The translations under genes and the position numbers were made by a program. This document shows, piece after piece, positions 18,536 through 27,772 of a DNA stretch of 64,000 nucleotides. Under the pieces are notes generated by a model. The model searched no databases. It was not told where the DNA came from and saw only the letters and a list, made by a program, of their open reading frames with translations. This stretch comes from JAYVSZ01 sp043774925 (GTDB lineage Bacteria; Pseudomonadota; Gammaproteobacteria; Burkholderiales; Methylophilaceae), in the NCBI GenBank assembly GCA_043774925.1, contig JAYVSZ010000013.1, positions 29,712-93,711 on the forward strand. Direction: 5' to 3'. Numbering within the stretch: position 1 is the stretch's first letter; each line of letters starts with the position of its first letter.

Positions 18536-19441
18536 ATGAAACTACAAAATACTTTAATTATAGCTTTTATCTCATTGATATTAATTAGTTTAAATATAAA
18601 AGCAGATGAACTTTCCGACAAAAATACAGCGTGTAACGCCGCGTTAAATAAAGGTGATTTTTCCAGCGCAAGCAAGCTCGCCGATGAAGTGTTGAAACGC
18701 GACGCAAAGAGTCGCGAAGGTTTAATCTGCAAAGGCCGTTTGCTGGGCGCGCAAGGCAAATACGATGAAGCTTTGGGCGCACTTAATCAGGCGGAGGCGC
18801 TTTCAAAAGCATCGTTCGACCGTATTATCGCCAATATGCTCATCGGCAATGTGTATAAAGCACAGAAAAAACACGACGAAGCGATTGCCAATTATGAAAA
18901 AAGTTTAGGCATTGCCACGGCAGATAAAAACGAAAAATTGATGCGTGCAAACTACAATTTAATTGGCGATGTGCAGACGAATAAAAATGAGCACAATGCC
19001 GCACTAGCCAGCTACCAAGCGGGTTACAAGCTTGCCATGAATGATAATGAGCGTGCTGAAAATGACGAATTGCTGGCCGCGACATACAAGGCTTTAGGGC
19101 AGTTTGATTTAGCGATTGAATATCAATTGAAGGGCGTGCAGATGGAGCAAAAATCTGGCACGCTGGATGGCATTGCCAACGCGAATTTGGCGCTTGGCGA
19201 CATTTATATGCAGACGAAAGACTACGCCAATGCCGAAAAAACGTATGTAAAAATGCTGCAATTTAGTAAAGATAACGGCGGCGCCTATTTTGAGGCTAAA
19301 TCGAACTTTTATCTCGCACAGGTGAAAACTGCAAAAGGCGACAGCGCAGGCGCTAACACATTGATTACAGAAGCAAAAAAAATTGCGAAAGACATCGGCG
19401 CCAGTGATTTAACAGCGGAGTTTGAAGCCGCCAGCAAATAA
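18536..19441 (+). CDS. Exported tetratricopeptide repeat protein
   Basis: This 301-aa protein has a hydrophobic N-terminal signal (LIIAFISLILISLNIKA, cleavage likely after KADE or ADA-like residues near 24-26) and then about seven TPR-like helical pairs through residues 30-295, with repeated A-x-x-x-Y/F and G-x-x-Y/L spacing such as YDEALGALNQAEAL and HDEAIANYEKSLGIA. Such proteins act as scaffolds in the periplasm. No catalytic domain is seen and no specific family could be named. It starts 22 bases after ligA with no clear ribosome site. The 59-base gap to msrP suggests it is either the operon end or loosely coupled to msrPQ. Confidence 0.75.
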   Translation: MKLQNTLIIAFISLILISLNIKADELSDKNTACNAALNKGDFSSASKLADEVLKRDAKSREGLICKGRLLGAQGKYDEALGALNQAEALSKASFDRIIANMLIGNVYKAQKKHDEAIANYEKSLGIATADKNEKLMRANYNLIGDVQTNKNEHNAALASYQAGYKLAMNDNERAENDELLAATYKALGQFDLAIEYQLKGVQMEQKSGTLDGIANANLALGDIYMQTKDYANAEKTYVKMLQFSKDNGGAYFEAKSNFYLAQVKTAKGDSAGANTLITEAKKIAKDIGASDLTAEFEAASK

Positions 19442-19500
19442 TTGTAAGGTTGACGTGAAAGTCGCGACTAATCGCTAGCACATTTAAAAGGGCGCTTACC

Positions 19501-20568
19501 ATGTTAATTTCGAGTAAATCTAAGCAAAATCCAACTGATATTCAACCATCCGAAATCACGCCGCGCGCGATATTTGAAGACCGACGCAGCTTTATAAAAG
19601 CCGCTGGAACTGGCTTGATTGCTGGCGCAGCGCTTGTTGCGAGCAAATCTAAAGCTGCACAAATTGCTGGCGGTGAAACCAAGGGTGCAGGCTTGTTGCT
19701 TGGCCGCGCTAATCAAGGTGCGGTCATTGCTGTTGATAAAAAAACTGGCTTATATAACCCGCACCAAAAAATCGCTGGCATTGTCAAAACCGCGTATGGC
19801 GCGGATGAAAAAATCACCAAGGTCGAAAACGCGACCACTTATAACAATTATTACGAATTTGGCACAGATAAAGCTGACCCTGCGATTGAAGCGACCTTGT
19901 TTAAACCGCGTCCTTGGACGGTGAGCATTGAAGGCGAAGTGAAAAAGGCCAAAACTATTAGTATTGACGAGCTGATGAAGCTTGCGCCGCTAGAAGAGCG
20001 CATCTATCGCATGCGCTGCGTGGAAGGTTGGTCGATGGTCATTCCTTGGGTAGGCTTGCCGCTGGCGAGCCTGATTAAATGGGCAGAGCCAACTGGCAAC
20101 GCAAAATATATCGAATTCATCTCCGCAAATGACCAAGCCACCATGCCCGGCACGCGTTCCAATGTGCTGGATTGGCCATACACCGAAGGTTTGCGCATGG
20201 ATGAGGCAATGAATCCATTGGCCTTGCTGGCGATGGGCATTTATGGGGAATTGTTACCGAATCAAAACGGCGCGCCTGTAAGATTAGTCACGCCGTGGAA
20301 ATACGGCTTTAAGGGCGCGAAAGCTATTGTAAAAATTCGTTTTGTGGAAAAAATGCCACTGACTAGCTGGATGAAAGCAGGGCCAAATGAATATGGATTT
20401 TTTGCCAATGTGAACCCAGAAGTAGATCATCCGCGCTGGACGCAATCGTCTGAGAAGCGCATTGGTGCTGGCTTGTTCGCGGGTCGTATTAAAACACAAA
20501 TGTTTAACGGTTACAGCGCGCAAGTAGGGCAGATGTACGCAGATTTAGATTTGAAAAAGAATTTCTAA
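19501..20568 (+). CDS. msrP: Protein-methionine-sulfoxide reductase catalytic subunit
   Basis: This periplasmic molybdopterin enzyme repairs oxidised methionines in envelope proteins. The N-terminus has a twin-arginine export signal, RRSFIK at residues 28-33, followed by a hydrophobic stretch. The Moco-ligating cysteine is Cys173 in MRCVEGWSM. The oxidoreductase core continues with PGTRSNVLDWPYTEGLRMDEA and the GAPVRLVTPWKYGFKGAKAI block, typical of the YedY family. Length of 355 aa is normal. The membrane heme partner msrQ starts two bases after its stop, which fixes the identity. Confidence 0.96.
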   Translation: MLISSKSKQNPTDIQPSEITPRAIFEDRRSFIKAAGTGLIAGAALVASKSKAAQIAGGETKGAGLLLGRANQGAVIAVDKKTGLYNPHQKIAGIVKTAYGADEKITKVENATTYNNYYEFGTDKADPAIEATLFKPRPWTVSIEGEVKKAKTISIDELMKLAPLEERIYRMRCVEGWSMVIPWVGLPLASLIKWAEPTGNAKYIEFISANDQATMPGTRSNVLDWPYTEGLRMDEAMNPLALLAMGIYGELLPNQNGAPVRLVTPWKYGFKGAKAIVKIRFVEKMPLTSWMKAGPNEYGFFANVNPEVDHPRWTQSSEKRIGAGLFAGRIKTQMFNGYSAQVGQMYADLDLKKNF

Positions 20569-20570
20569 CC

Positions 20571-21209
20571 ATGAACAAGCAACAAATTTTAAGGGTGAAG
20601 GGCGCAGTTTGGCTGCTGGCCTTACTGCCGCTGGCGCGCCTTATCTGGCTTGGCATAAACGAAGATTTAGGCGCAAACCCTATCGAATTTATTGAGCGCT
20701 CGACTGGCACATGGGCGCTGGTGATTTTGCTGATGACGCTTTCGATGACGCCGATTCGTTTGCTGACAGGCGTTATTTGGCAAGTGCAACTGCGTCGCCT
20801 GCTCGGCCTTTTTATGTTTTTTTATGCCTGTTTGCACATTACCACATACGTTTGGCTGGATTTTGCCTTTGTTTGGGCGGATATCGTGAAAGATGTAGGC
20901 AAACATCCGCGCATATTAGTGGGCTTTGCAGCCTTTGTGCTGACGATTCCACTCGCCTTGACCTCAAACAGCGCTGCGATGAAGCGTTTAAAATCGAACT
21001 GGAAAACGCTGCATAAAACGGTGTATTTAATTGCCATTTTTGGCGTGTTGCACTTTTGGTTATTGGTTAAAAAGGATGTGACCGAGCCCAAGTATTATGC
21101 CCTGACACTGGTGTTTTTATTGGCTGTGCGGCTATATTACAAGTACTTTTCCAAGCAAAGAATCACAAAAAATTTAAGCGCAAATATATTGGAAACCCGG
21201 GCGAATTAA
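20571..21209 (+). CDS. msrQ: Heme-binding membrane subunit MsrQ
   Basis: This ferric-reductase-like integral membrane protein (212 aa, about six helices) passes electrons from the quinone pool or flavin reductase to MsrP. Heme-ligand histidines are in the ACLHITTYVWLDF segment and in KTLHKTVYLIAIFGVLHFW. TPIRLLTGVIWQVQLRRLLGLF is a family block. It starts two bases after msrP and forms a two-gene unit with it. Confidence 0.95.
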   Translation: MNKQQILRVKGAVWLLALLPLARLIWLGINEDLGANPIEFIERSTGTWALVILLMTLSMTPIRLLTGVIWQVQLRRLLGLFMFFYACLHITTYVWLDFAFVWADIVKDVGKHPRILVGFAAFVLTIPLALTSNSAAMKRLKSNWKTLHKTVYLIAIFGVLHFWLLVKKDVTEPKYYALTLVFLLAVRLYYKYFSKQRITKNLSANILETRAN

Positions 21210-21267
21210 TTGTAAGCTTTTTGCATCCCCAGCGACTAAGTTTTATATTAATCAAAAGGGGTGGGAA

Positions 21268-21789
21268 ATGTCTGCACTTAATAACACGCTGGAATCAGCA
21301 ATTGGCTTATACGACGTCGTCGTAAGTAAGCTCAATACGTTGAATACTTGGGTGCCGCAACTGGGTTTGCGCTTATTATTGGCTTGGGAGTTTGGCGAAT
21401 CTGGCTTCGAAAAGCTTCATGGCAGCAATTGGTTTGCCGATTTAACTTTCCCATTTCCTTTTAATTTACTGCCTGCCGGCGTTAGCTGGAACATTTCTAT
21501 TTTTTTCGAAGTGGTAGGTGCGTTTGCTTTGGTGCTTGGCTTGTTTACGCGCTTTTTCTCAATCTCATTACTCATTTTAACAATCGTTGCAATTTCGGCG
21601 GTGCATTGGCCAGAGCACTTTAATAGTTTGACCGAACTACTTAAAGGTTACCGCATCATTGATGAAGATAATGACGGCTTTGGTAATTACAAATTACCGC
21701 TGATGTACATCATCTTGTTTTTGCCGCTGTTATTTGGTGGTGCGGGTAAAGCGAGTATTGATTACTGGTTTAAGTGCAAAAGAAGTTAA
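21268..21789 (+). CDS. DoxX family membrane protein
   Basis: This 173-aa protein has four hydrophobic helices and fits the DoxX/SURF4-like family: LGLRLLLAWEFGESGFEKLHG, then ALVLGLFTRFFSISLLILTI, and a C-terminal PLLFGGAGKASIDYW. Members are inner-membrane proteins linked to redox stress responses or quinol oxidases, but the biochemical role is not established. An AAGGGGTGGG ribosome site (21256-21265) precedes the ATG. It follows msrQ by 58 bases, so co-expression with the methionine sulfoxide repair pair is plausible. Confidence 0.8.
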   Translation: MSALNNTLESAIGLYDVVVSKLNTLNTWVPQLGLRLLLAWEFGESGFEKLHGSNWFADLTFPFPFNLLPAGVSWNISIFFEVVGAFALVLGLFTRFFSISLLILTIVAISAVHWPEHFNSLTELLKGYRIIDEDNDGFGNYKLPLMYIILFLPLLFGGAGKASIDYWFKCKRS

Positions 21790-21869
21790 TGACGGTATTG
21801 CGAATCCCAACATCATTGAATGTCACATTTATTTAACATAATATACATTATGCGAAGTAAAAGCCATGC

Positions 21870-21900
21870 AAATAAGCCGAGTAAGCTCGGCTTATTTGTT
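21870..21900. terminator. Bidirectional terminator between DoxX gene and 123-aa gene
   Basis: A 12-bp stem AAATAAGCCGAG/CTCGGCTTATTT with four-base loop TAAG (21870-21897) lies between two convergent genes. A-rich and T-rich flanks on both sides allow termination in both directions. Confidence 0.85.
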
Positions 21901-21929
21901 ACCTATCAATTACTTACCTATTATTGATA

Positions 21930-22301
21930 TTACCTGTTATTAAAAAAAGCGATGTTTAATACGTGGTCATTCACAAAAGTAATTTCCGTTTCTTTGTAAG
22001 TGTGTTTTGGATCATACTTCACAATATTTTTGTAGTACCACATCTCTACTTTTACCTGCTTAGATTTTTTATCGTCCACGTCTTTGCCAATCATTGCACC
22101 AGCATTGGTTGGTTTAACAGAAAGTTCTTTTTTTGCCGGTGCGCCAAGTTTGTCTGATACCACCTTCTTAGTTTTGGCGCTAAAGCTGTCCAAAAACTCA
22201 GTTTCAGTATAAGTCTTGCCGCCAGCGTGCGCTAGGCTGCTTATTGCCAGCGTGGCAATAGTAAGGGCTAGGCCCAGCTTTTTAAATGCGTCGTAGATCA
22301 T
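21930..22301 (-). CDS. Small exported protein of unknown function
   Basis: This 123-aa protein has a clear signal peptide (KKLGLALTIATLAISSLAHA, cleavage likely after AHA at about residue 26) and a mature part of about 97 residues. The pattern of a short helix region, then DKLGAP, then alternating strand residues (VEMWYYKNIVKYDP, ETEITFVNDHVLNIAFF) recalls the BamE/SmpA two-layer fold. There is no lipobox cysteine, so a soluble periplasmic protein is expected. I do not recognise a named family, and the BamE-like fold is only a suggestion. It converges with the DoxX gene across a shared terminator. Confidence 0.7.
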   Translation of the reverse strand: MIYDAFKKLGLALTIATLAISSLAHAGGKTYTETEFLDSFSAKTKKVVSDKLGAPAKKELSVKPTNAGAMIGKDVDDKKSKQVKVEMWYYKNIVKYDPKHTYKETEITFVNDHVLNIAFFNNR

Positions 22302-22357
22302 GTATTTTCCCTAAAATTATGCTGTATTAACGTTTTTACGGTCTAATTGTTGACACG

Positions 22358-23122
22358 CTATGTGAATTGTAACTTTAGCCCATCATAACCAACCATCACC
22401 TTGCTTGGTATCATTTTTGATAGGGCATCGTATTCTAAATCATGTGTCATGTGAATCAAAACACTTTGTTTGGCATTTATCTGACTCACATACTGCAAAC
22501 TTTGTTCAATATTAATATGTGTTGGATGTTTTTCGGTACGCAAACAATCAATCAGCAGCAAATCTAGGCCTTGCAATAATGCCATTGAGTCTTCTGGGAT
22601 GTACGAAATATCAGTCAGGTAAGCAAAATTGCCAATGCGGTAACCATAGATATGCGTTTTGCCATGATGTACTGGAATTGGTATGATTATTGTGCCCATT
22701 AGCGTAAAAGGCGCATCAACGCAGGTGATGGCGAGCACAGGCAGCTCCCAAAAGTCGCTTGGATCGCGCAATGTGTAGCCAAACTTGGTCTTAATGTGCT
22801 CAACCGCCTCAGGATAAGTGTACAGCTGGATTTGCTTGCGATTAATTTGGCAGAATGCACGCAAATCATCAATGCCGTGCAAATGGTCTGCGTGTGTGTG
22901 CGTGTAAAGCACGGCATCTACGCGCGTCAGCCCTTCTCGCAGCGCTTGAAAACGTAAATCTGGGCCAGTGTCTATCAAAATCACTTCGCCAGAATCTAAT
23001 GTGACAAAGCTTGAGCAGCGCGTGCGCATATTGCGTGCGTTAGCGGATGTGCAGGTGTTGCAACCGCAGCCCAATACTGGCGTGCCTGCGCTGGAGCCAC
23101 AGCCTAAAATCGTTAATTGCAC
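22358..23122 (-). CDS. MBL-fold metallohydrolase, PhnP-like phosphodiesterase family
   Basis: This 254-aa metallo-beta-lactamase-fold hydrolase has a two-metal site: HTHADHLHGID (His75, His77, Asp79, His80), a later VHHGKTHIYGYRIG, and FAYLTDISYIPE with the bridging Asp. Two CxC/CxxC-type clusters (GCGCNTC) near residue 18-24 match the zinc site of PhnP-type cyclic phosphodiesterases. There is no phn operon nearby, so a general nucleic-acid or cyclic-phosphate hydrolase is equally likely. It starts with GTG and overlaps the tatD 3' end by ten bases, so the two are co-translated. Confidence 0.85.
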   Translation of the reverse strand: MQLTILGCGSSAGTPVLGCGCNTCTSANARNMRTRCSSFVTLDSGEVILIDTGPDLRFQALREGLTRVDAVLYTHTHADHLHGIDDLRAFCQINRKQIQLYTYPEAVEHIKTKFGYTLRDPSDFWELPVLAITCVDAPFTLMGTIIIPIPVHHGKTHIYGYRIGNFAYLTDISYIPEDSMALLQGLDLLLIDCLRTEKHPTHINIEQSLQYVSQINAKQSVLIHMTHDLEYDALSKMIPSKVMVGYDGLKLQFT

Positions 23123-23889
23123 GGCTTAGCCTGCTTAAACAGCTTGAAAAAATTAGCCGTCGTTGCTTGCATCACATCATCCAAGCTAATGCCGCGCAAA
23201 TTGGCAATTTCTTGCGCCACATATTTCACATACGCAGGCTGATTGGTTTTGCCACGAAAAGGCACTGGCGCGAGGTAGGGAGAATCTGTTTCGACTAAAA
23301 TTTTATCGAGCGGAATTTTTTGCGCCACTTCTTTTATTTGCGCGGCGTTTTTAAAAGTCACAATACCAGAAAATGAAATGTAGAAACCCATGGAAATGGC
23401 TGCCAGCGCCACTTCCAGACTTTCGGTAAAACAATGCATCACACCGCCAACTTGCGCTGCGCCCTCTTCTTGCATGATGTTTATCGTGTCTTCGGCGGCG
23501 CTTCTGGTATGAATAATCAGCGGTTTATTGGCTAAAATTGCCGCGCGAATGTGCGTGCGAAAGCGCTCACGCTGCCATTCCAAATCGCCAGTGAGCCTAA
23601 AATAATCCAAACCCGTTTCGCCAATGGCGACCACTTTAGGATGTTGAGCAAGGCTGACAAGCGCATCCACGCTGGGTTCTTCAATATCTTCGTAATCGGG
23701 GTGTACGCCAACCGAGGCGTAAAAATTGTCGAATTGTTCGGCCAGCGCCAGCACTTCTGGAAATTTATCTAAAGTAACAGAAACGCACAATGCATGCCCT
23801 ACTTTCTCGGCCTGCATTAAAGTTCTAACTGCTTGAATATTTTCAGATAATTCAGGGAAATTGAGGTGGCAATGGGAATCTACAAGCAT
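23113..23889 (-). CDS. TatD-family metal-dependent deoxyribonuclease (YcfH type)
   Basis: This 258-aa amidohydrolase-fold protein carries the metal-binding DSHCHLNF at residues 4-11 (His6, His8), VAIGETGLDYFR with the metal Glu, PLIIHTRSA, and a C-terminal ILVETDSPYLAP. These mark the TatD/YcfH group of 3'-5' nucleases or D-aminoacyl-type hydrolases. Its position downstream of holB is the conserved holB-ycfH order. Here a PilZ gene sits between the two. Confidence 0.92.
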   Translation of the reverse strand: MLVDSHCHLNFPELSENIQAVRTLMQAEKVGHALCVSVTLDKFPEVLALAEQFDNFYASVGVHPDYEDIEEPSVDALVSLAQHPKVVAIGETGLDYFRLTGDLEWQRERFRTHIRAAILANKPLIIHTRSAAEDTINIMQEEGAAQVGGVMHCFTESLEVALAAISMGFYISFSGIVTFKNAAQIKEVAQKIPLDKILVETDSPYLAPVPFRGKTNQPAYVKYVAQEIANLRGISLDDVMQATTANFFKLFKQAKPCN

Positions 23890-23904
23890 AAGTCAACTCA
23901 CATG

Positions 23905-24276
23905 CTACATGGTGTGCGTTGGGCGATTAGTTTTTAGTGCGCCGCCGAGAATCGCCTCAATTTTATTTTTCACTTCAATGCCGCCGTCTTTATCGCTAAA
24001 CTGCACGCCAATGCCCTGTGGGCGCGTGTTGCTGCCTATGGGTGAAACCCAAATCACTTTGCCGACTACTTTCAGCTTCATTGGATCGTCTACCAAGCTT
24101 AACAACATGAATACTTCTTCGCCCATTTTAAAGTTTTTATTGGTCGGAATAAATAAGCCGCCGCCCTTTACATAGGGCATATAAGCCGCATACAAGGCAG
24201 GTTTCTCTTTAATGGCTAGCGAGAGTACGCCAGGTTTATTGGCGGCCAGTTGGTCGGTATTCACATCCATGTTCAC
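23905..24276 (-). CDS. PilZ domain protein
   Basis: This 123-aa single-domain PilZ protein resembles the type IV pilus assembly PilZ group (GGGLFIPTNKNFKMGEEVFMLLSL, then KLKVVGKVIWVSP and GIGVQFSD). The canonical c-di-GMP motif RxxxR before the barrel is not evident, so it may not bind the nucleotide, as for PilZ itself. The GTG at 24276 is preferred as start because an AAGGAA site lies eight bases upstream; an ATG at 24270 is possible. It lies between holB and tatD, a common betaproteobacterial arrangement. Confidence 0.88.
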   Translation of the reverse strand: MNMDVNTDQLAANKPGVLSLAIKEKPALYAAYMPYVKGGGLFIPTNKNFKMGEEVFMLLSLVDDPMKLKVVGKVIWVSPIGSNTRPQGIGVQFSDKDGGIEVKNKIEAILGGALKTNRPTHTM

Positions 24277-24291
24277 TTGATTATTTCCTTA

Positions 24292-25266
24292 TTAATTTTT
24301 AAAAATATGTGTGTATTGCAGCAACATACTTTCAAGTTGCATTTCATTGCTCAAGGGATGATTCGCGGTTTTTTTCGCTTCGACTAAGCTTTGTTGAAAG
24401 CGCATTAACAGGCTCAAGTTTACGCTTTTACCTAGCGCTTGCAAAGCACTGGCTTGCGTTGCGTGATAATGCAGCTGCTGTGTAAGTTTGCAATTTAGCA
24501 GGTCAAACGTCCATTTTTGTAGGGTTTCCAGCGCGCGCTCCATGCCCAAAGATAAAAATAAAGGTGCAGAGGTAAATGGATCTAACTTTGCGCCTTGCGC
24601 AAGCTGCTTGATTAAGCTTAAATTAGTTTCAACGGGTGCCAGCAACGCCAATAAAGGTGCGCCTCCGGCGTAATCTAGCGCAATTTCTGGATTGTGTAAA
24701 CCTTGTGCATTTAGCCAATTTATCGCCTCAACTTTGCTCGGCATGGGCATATCCAGCGCTTGGCAGCGACTGATGATGGTCGGCAACAAACGTTGCGGCT
24801 GGCTGGTAACGAGCAAAAACAAAGTATTTGCAGGCGGTTCTTCCAACATTTTTAGCAGTGCATTGGCAGAAGCCAAATTGAGCGTTTCTGCAGGTGAAAT
24901 TAAAATAATTCGCATACCTTGCTGATGGCTAGAAAGACTTAAGTAATCAAACAGTTGGCGGATTTGTGTGACGGATATTTGGCTTTTTTTTGTCGTTTTT
25001 TTCTTGGGCGCGTCTTCGTTTTCTTCCTCACTTTCGGGCGTAATCAAACGAAAATCTGGATGATTACCTTCGGCAAACCACAAACAACTGGGGCATGCCC
25101 CGCAAGCCGCATGGTTATTGGCTTGTGAGCATAGTAGCGCGTGTGATAATTCCAGCGAAAATGCGTGCTTGCCGATGCCAGCACGCCCGCGCAACAGTAA
25201 AGCGTGTGGCATCGCATTTTTGCGCTGTATGATGTTTTGCCATTGCCCAGTTTGCCAACTATACAT
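24292..25266 (-). CDS. holB: DNA polymerase III subunit delta'
   Basis: This clamp-loader subunit (324 aa) is a RecA-fold AAA protein. Walker-A-like GRAGIGKHAF is at about residues 26-35. A zinc module with four cysteines follows (CSQ, CGACPSC, about residues 50-65). LLKMLEEPPANTLFLLVTSQPQRLLPTIISRCQ contains the SRC motif that completes the neighbouring ATP site. A Lys/Glu-rich insert (EEENEDAPKKKTTKK) interrupts the domain near residue 85. It sits after tmk as in E. coli. Confidence 0.95.
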   Translation of the reverse strand: MYSWQTGQWQNIIQRKNAMPHALLLRGRAGIGKHAFSLELSHALLCSQANNHAACGACPSCLWFAEGNHPDFRLITPESEEENEDAPKKKTTKKSQISVTQIRQLFDYLSLSSHQQGMRIILISPAETLNLASANALLKMLEEPPANTLFLLVTSQPQRLLPTIISRCQALDMPMPSKVEAINWLNAQGLHNPEIALDYAGGAPLLALLAPVETNLSLIKQLAQGAKLDPFTSAPLFLSLGMERALETLQKWTFDLLNCKLTQQLHYHATQASALQALGKSVNLSLLMRFQQSLVEAKKTANHPLSNEMQLESMLLQYTHIFKN

Positions 25267-25308
25267 TCGCTTGCCAATTAAAAGTATTTTTAAAAATAGT
25301 ATTCATAA

Positions 25309-25944
25309 TTAATACGTTAAAATAAATTGTTGAATAATTACTTTAACTTCTTGTTTCACTTCTTCTAAAGCTTTGTTGGCATTTATTACGTGAAAACGCG
25401 CAGGATTTTCTTTAGCGCGCGCTAAATAAGCATTGCGTAGCTTTTCGAAAAATGGTGCATTTTCACGCTCAAATTTATCCGGTGCACGTGCACCTGCAAG
25501 CCGCGCCAGGCTTACCTCTACAGGCACATCAAATAGCAAAGTCAGGTTCGGTTGCAAATCGCCTTGAACCCATGTTGCCAATTGTTGTATTTTCTCGTTA
25601 GCAACGCCTTTTGCGCCACTTTGGTAAGCAAAAGTGGCATCGGTAAAGCGATCGGAAACCACTAGAGCGCCGCGCGCTAAGGCAGGCGCAATCACATTGG
25701 CGATGTGCTCACGCCGTGCTGCAAACATCAGCAGCGTTTCTGTTTCTGGGTGCATGGGTTGATGCAGTAAAATTTCGCGCAATTGCTCGCCAAGCGGCGT
25801 CCCGCCTGGCTCGCGCGTTGAAACCACTTCTACGCCTGAGGATTGTAGCAAGGCAATAATGTCAGGAATATGCGTGCTTTTGCCCGCGCCATCCATGCCT
25901 TCTAGTGTAATAAATTTGCCATGACTCATGCTATTTTCTATCAT
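25309..25944 (-). CDS. tmk: Thymidylate kinase
   Basis: This enzyme phosphorylates dTMP to dTDP. It is 211 aa with the P-loop GMDGAGKSTH at about residues 16-25, the TREPGGTPLGE DRX-like substrate segment, the SDRFTDATFAYQ motif, and a LID region. The start ATG at 25944 overlaps the mltG stop (ATGA), although an internal ATG giving MSHGKFITLEG is possible. It is part of the pabC-mltG-tmk-holB order. Confidence 0.96.
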   Translation of the reverse strand: MIENSMSHGKFITLEGMDGAGKSTHIPDIIALLQSSGVEVVSTREPGGTPLGEQLREILLHQPMHPETETLLMFAARREHIANVIAPALARGALVVSDRFTDATFAYQSGAKGVANEKIQQLATWVQGDLQPNLTLLFDVPVEVSLARLAGARAPDKFERENAPFFEKLRNAYLARAKENPARFHVINANKALEEVKQEVKVIIQQFILTY

Positions 25945-26957
25945 TTTTTATGCTTTTTAGTGCGCCCCATCAGCTGATATTTTGCCACGGCGCGATTATG
26001 ATCAGCCAATGAATTTGTAAATTCATGCGTACCATCGCCCTTGCCGACAAAATACAGCGCTTTGGTGGCTTCTGGGTGCAAGGCCGCCGCGATAGAAGCC
26101 GCGCCAGGCATGGCGATTGGCGTGGGTGGTAGGCCATCGCGCGTGTATGTATTGTAAATGGTATCGGTTTCTAAGTCCTTTTTGCGAATATTGCCACTGT
26201 ATTGATCGCCCATGCCGTAAATCACGGTTGGATCGGTTTGCAAACGCATACCAATGCGCAAGCGATTGATGAAAACCCCCGCAATTATTGGCCGCTCGCT
26301 CGCTTGGCCAGTTTCTTTTTCTACGATGGAAGCCATAATCAAAGCCTCGTAACTATTTTTATAGGGCAATCCGCTGGCACGTCCATTCCATGAGGCTTTC
26401 AGCTTGGTTTGCATTATTTCATAACTACGTTTTAACAGCGTAATATCGCTTGTGCCGCGGTCAAAATAGAAAGTATCAGGGAAAAACAAACCTTCCGCAT
26501 GTTTTTCGCTTTTACCTGCCAATGCCATCACTTCCGCGTCACTCAGTTCACCGATAGTGTTCTTCACCGCATCGTTTTTCGCCAGTTTTTCACGCATCAG
26601 CTTAAAAGTTTTGCCTTCAATAAACGTCACGCTGCCTTGCGTCGCCTTGCCGTGATTGAGCGACAGCAATAATTGGTAAGGATTGATATTTTTATTAAGC
26701 GTGTAATCGCCCGCCTGTAGCGAAGCTTCTTTGTGCAAAACGCGCGCTAGCAGCACAAATGGCAAGGCGTGCTTGAGCACATCTTGCTCGACAAGCTGAT
26801 TGGCAATGCTGCTTAAACTACTTTTTGGTTGAATCGTAATTTCTTGCGCTTCTGGCGACAAATTAAGCGGTTTTTTTGCATAATAGGCAAGGCTGAGAGC
26901 CAATACGCATGCGCCTGCCAGCCCGATGACTAAAATCCATTTAATGAAGCGCATCAT
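25941..26957 (-). CDS. mltG: Endolytic murein transglycosylase MltG
   Basis: This inner-membrane lytic transglycosylase (338 aa from the chosen start) cleaves nascent peptidoglycan and helps end glycan strands. One N-terminal helix (residues 4-26) is followed by a LysM-like region and the YceG catalytic domain with the catalytic Glu in ASIVEKETG and the NTYTRDGLPPTPI block. The frame is open upstream to 27005, but the ATG at 26957 overlaps the pabC stop in an ATGATG arrangement and gives the normal membrane-anchored N-terminus. Confidence 0.94.
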   Translation of the reverse strand: MMRFIKWILVIGLAGACVLALSLAYYAKKPLNLSPEAQEITIQPKSSLSSIANQLVEQDVLKHALPFVLLARVLHKEASLQAGDYTLNKNINPYQLLLSLNHGKATQGSVTFIEGKTFKLMREKLAKNDAVKNTIGELSDAEVMALAGKSEKHAEGLFFPDTFYFDRGTSDITLLKRSYEIMQTKLKASWNGRASGLPYKNSYEALIMASIVEKETGQASERPIIAGVFINRLRIGMRLQTDPTVIYGMGDQYSGNIRKKDLETDTIYNTYTRDGLPPTPIAMPGAASIAAALHPEATKALYFVGKGDGTHEFTNSLADHNRAVAKYQLMGRTKKHKK

Positions 26958-27772
26958 GTGTTTAAAGCTTTGCAAACGTCTGTAGCAAGACCTTGTTTTG
27001 GCCAAGTGTTGTTAGCAATGCCGCGCACTTGCCAAGCGCCATACAGACTGTTGCAGATAATGACTTCATCCGCAGAAAGTAGTTTTTGCAAGTTAAGTGT
27101 CTCAATGTTTGTTTTTAAATGCAAAGTATGGGCAAGCTCCAAAATTCGTTGCCGCGTAATGCCCGCAATACCGCATGTATCAAGGCTTGGCGTGATAAGT
27201 GACTCGCCAAAACGCGCAAAAATATTGGCCGAAGTACATTCAATCACATTGCCGTTAAAATCCAGCATCAAACCTTCTGAAATGACTGGGTCATGCCATT
27301 CCATGCGCGCCAACACGTTTTCTAGCCGGTTTAAATGCTTGATGCCAGCTAACTTTGGCTGATGCGCCAAACGTGTCTCGCACACGTGCAAATTAACGCC
27401 TTCGTCGTAACGGTTTTGCGGATATTCTGGCATGGCAGATTTGATGACAAGCCGCATGGGCGCTGTGATTGCGGGCGGTGTGTAACCACGCTCGCCATCG
27501 CCGCGCGTGATGATGATTTTGGCAACCGCGGTCTCATCAGGTGTAAAAAGTTGTGCTAAATCACTTATCAACAACTCGGCGCTGGGGCAAACAATGCCAA
27601 TCGCGCCGCAATCTTCCACCAGCTTTTGATAGTGTGCTGGCCATTGCTCTGGCAAACCGTTTTGCATTTTGATGGTGCGAAAAACACCATCGCCATAAGC
27701 CAGACCACGGTCTGACGGCGAAATACTGGCGTTAAAACTACCGTTAATTGAATATGATTGCGTGTGCGCCAT
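26954..27772 (-). CDS. pabC: Aminodeoxychorismate lyase
   Basis: This PLP enzyme releases pyruvate from aminodeoxychorismate to give p-aminobenzoate for folate. It is 272 aa, fold type IV, with DRGLAYGDGVFRTIK near residues 21-35, the PLP lysine Lys145 in GIKHLNRLEN, and the phosphate-binding CGIAGITRQRI. In E. coli and relatives it directly follows fabF; here about 1.7 kb of foreign-looking DNA separates the two. The first 29 bases overlap the end of the truncated lipase-like gene upstream. Confidence 0.94.
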   Translation of the reverse strand: MAHTQSYSINGSFNASISPSDRGLAYGDGVFRTIKMQNGLPEQWPAHYQKLVEDCGAIGIVCPSAELLISDLAQLFTPDETAVAKIIITRGDGERGYTPPAITAPMRLVIKSAMPEYPQNRYDEGVNLHVCETRLAHQPKLAGIKHLNRLENVLARMEWHDPVISEGLMLDFNGNVIECTSANIFARFGESLITPSLDTCGIAGITRQRILELAHTLHLKTNIETLNLQKLLSADEVIICNSLYGAWQVRGIANNTWPKQGLATDVCKALNT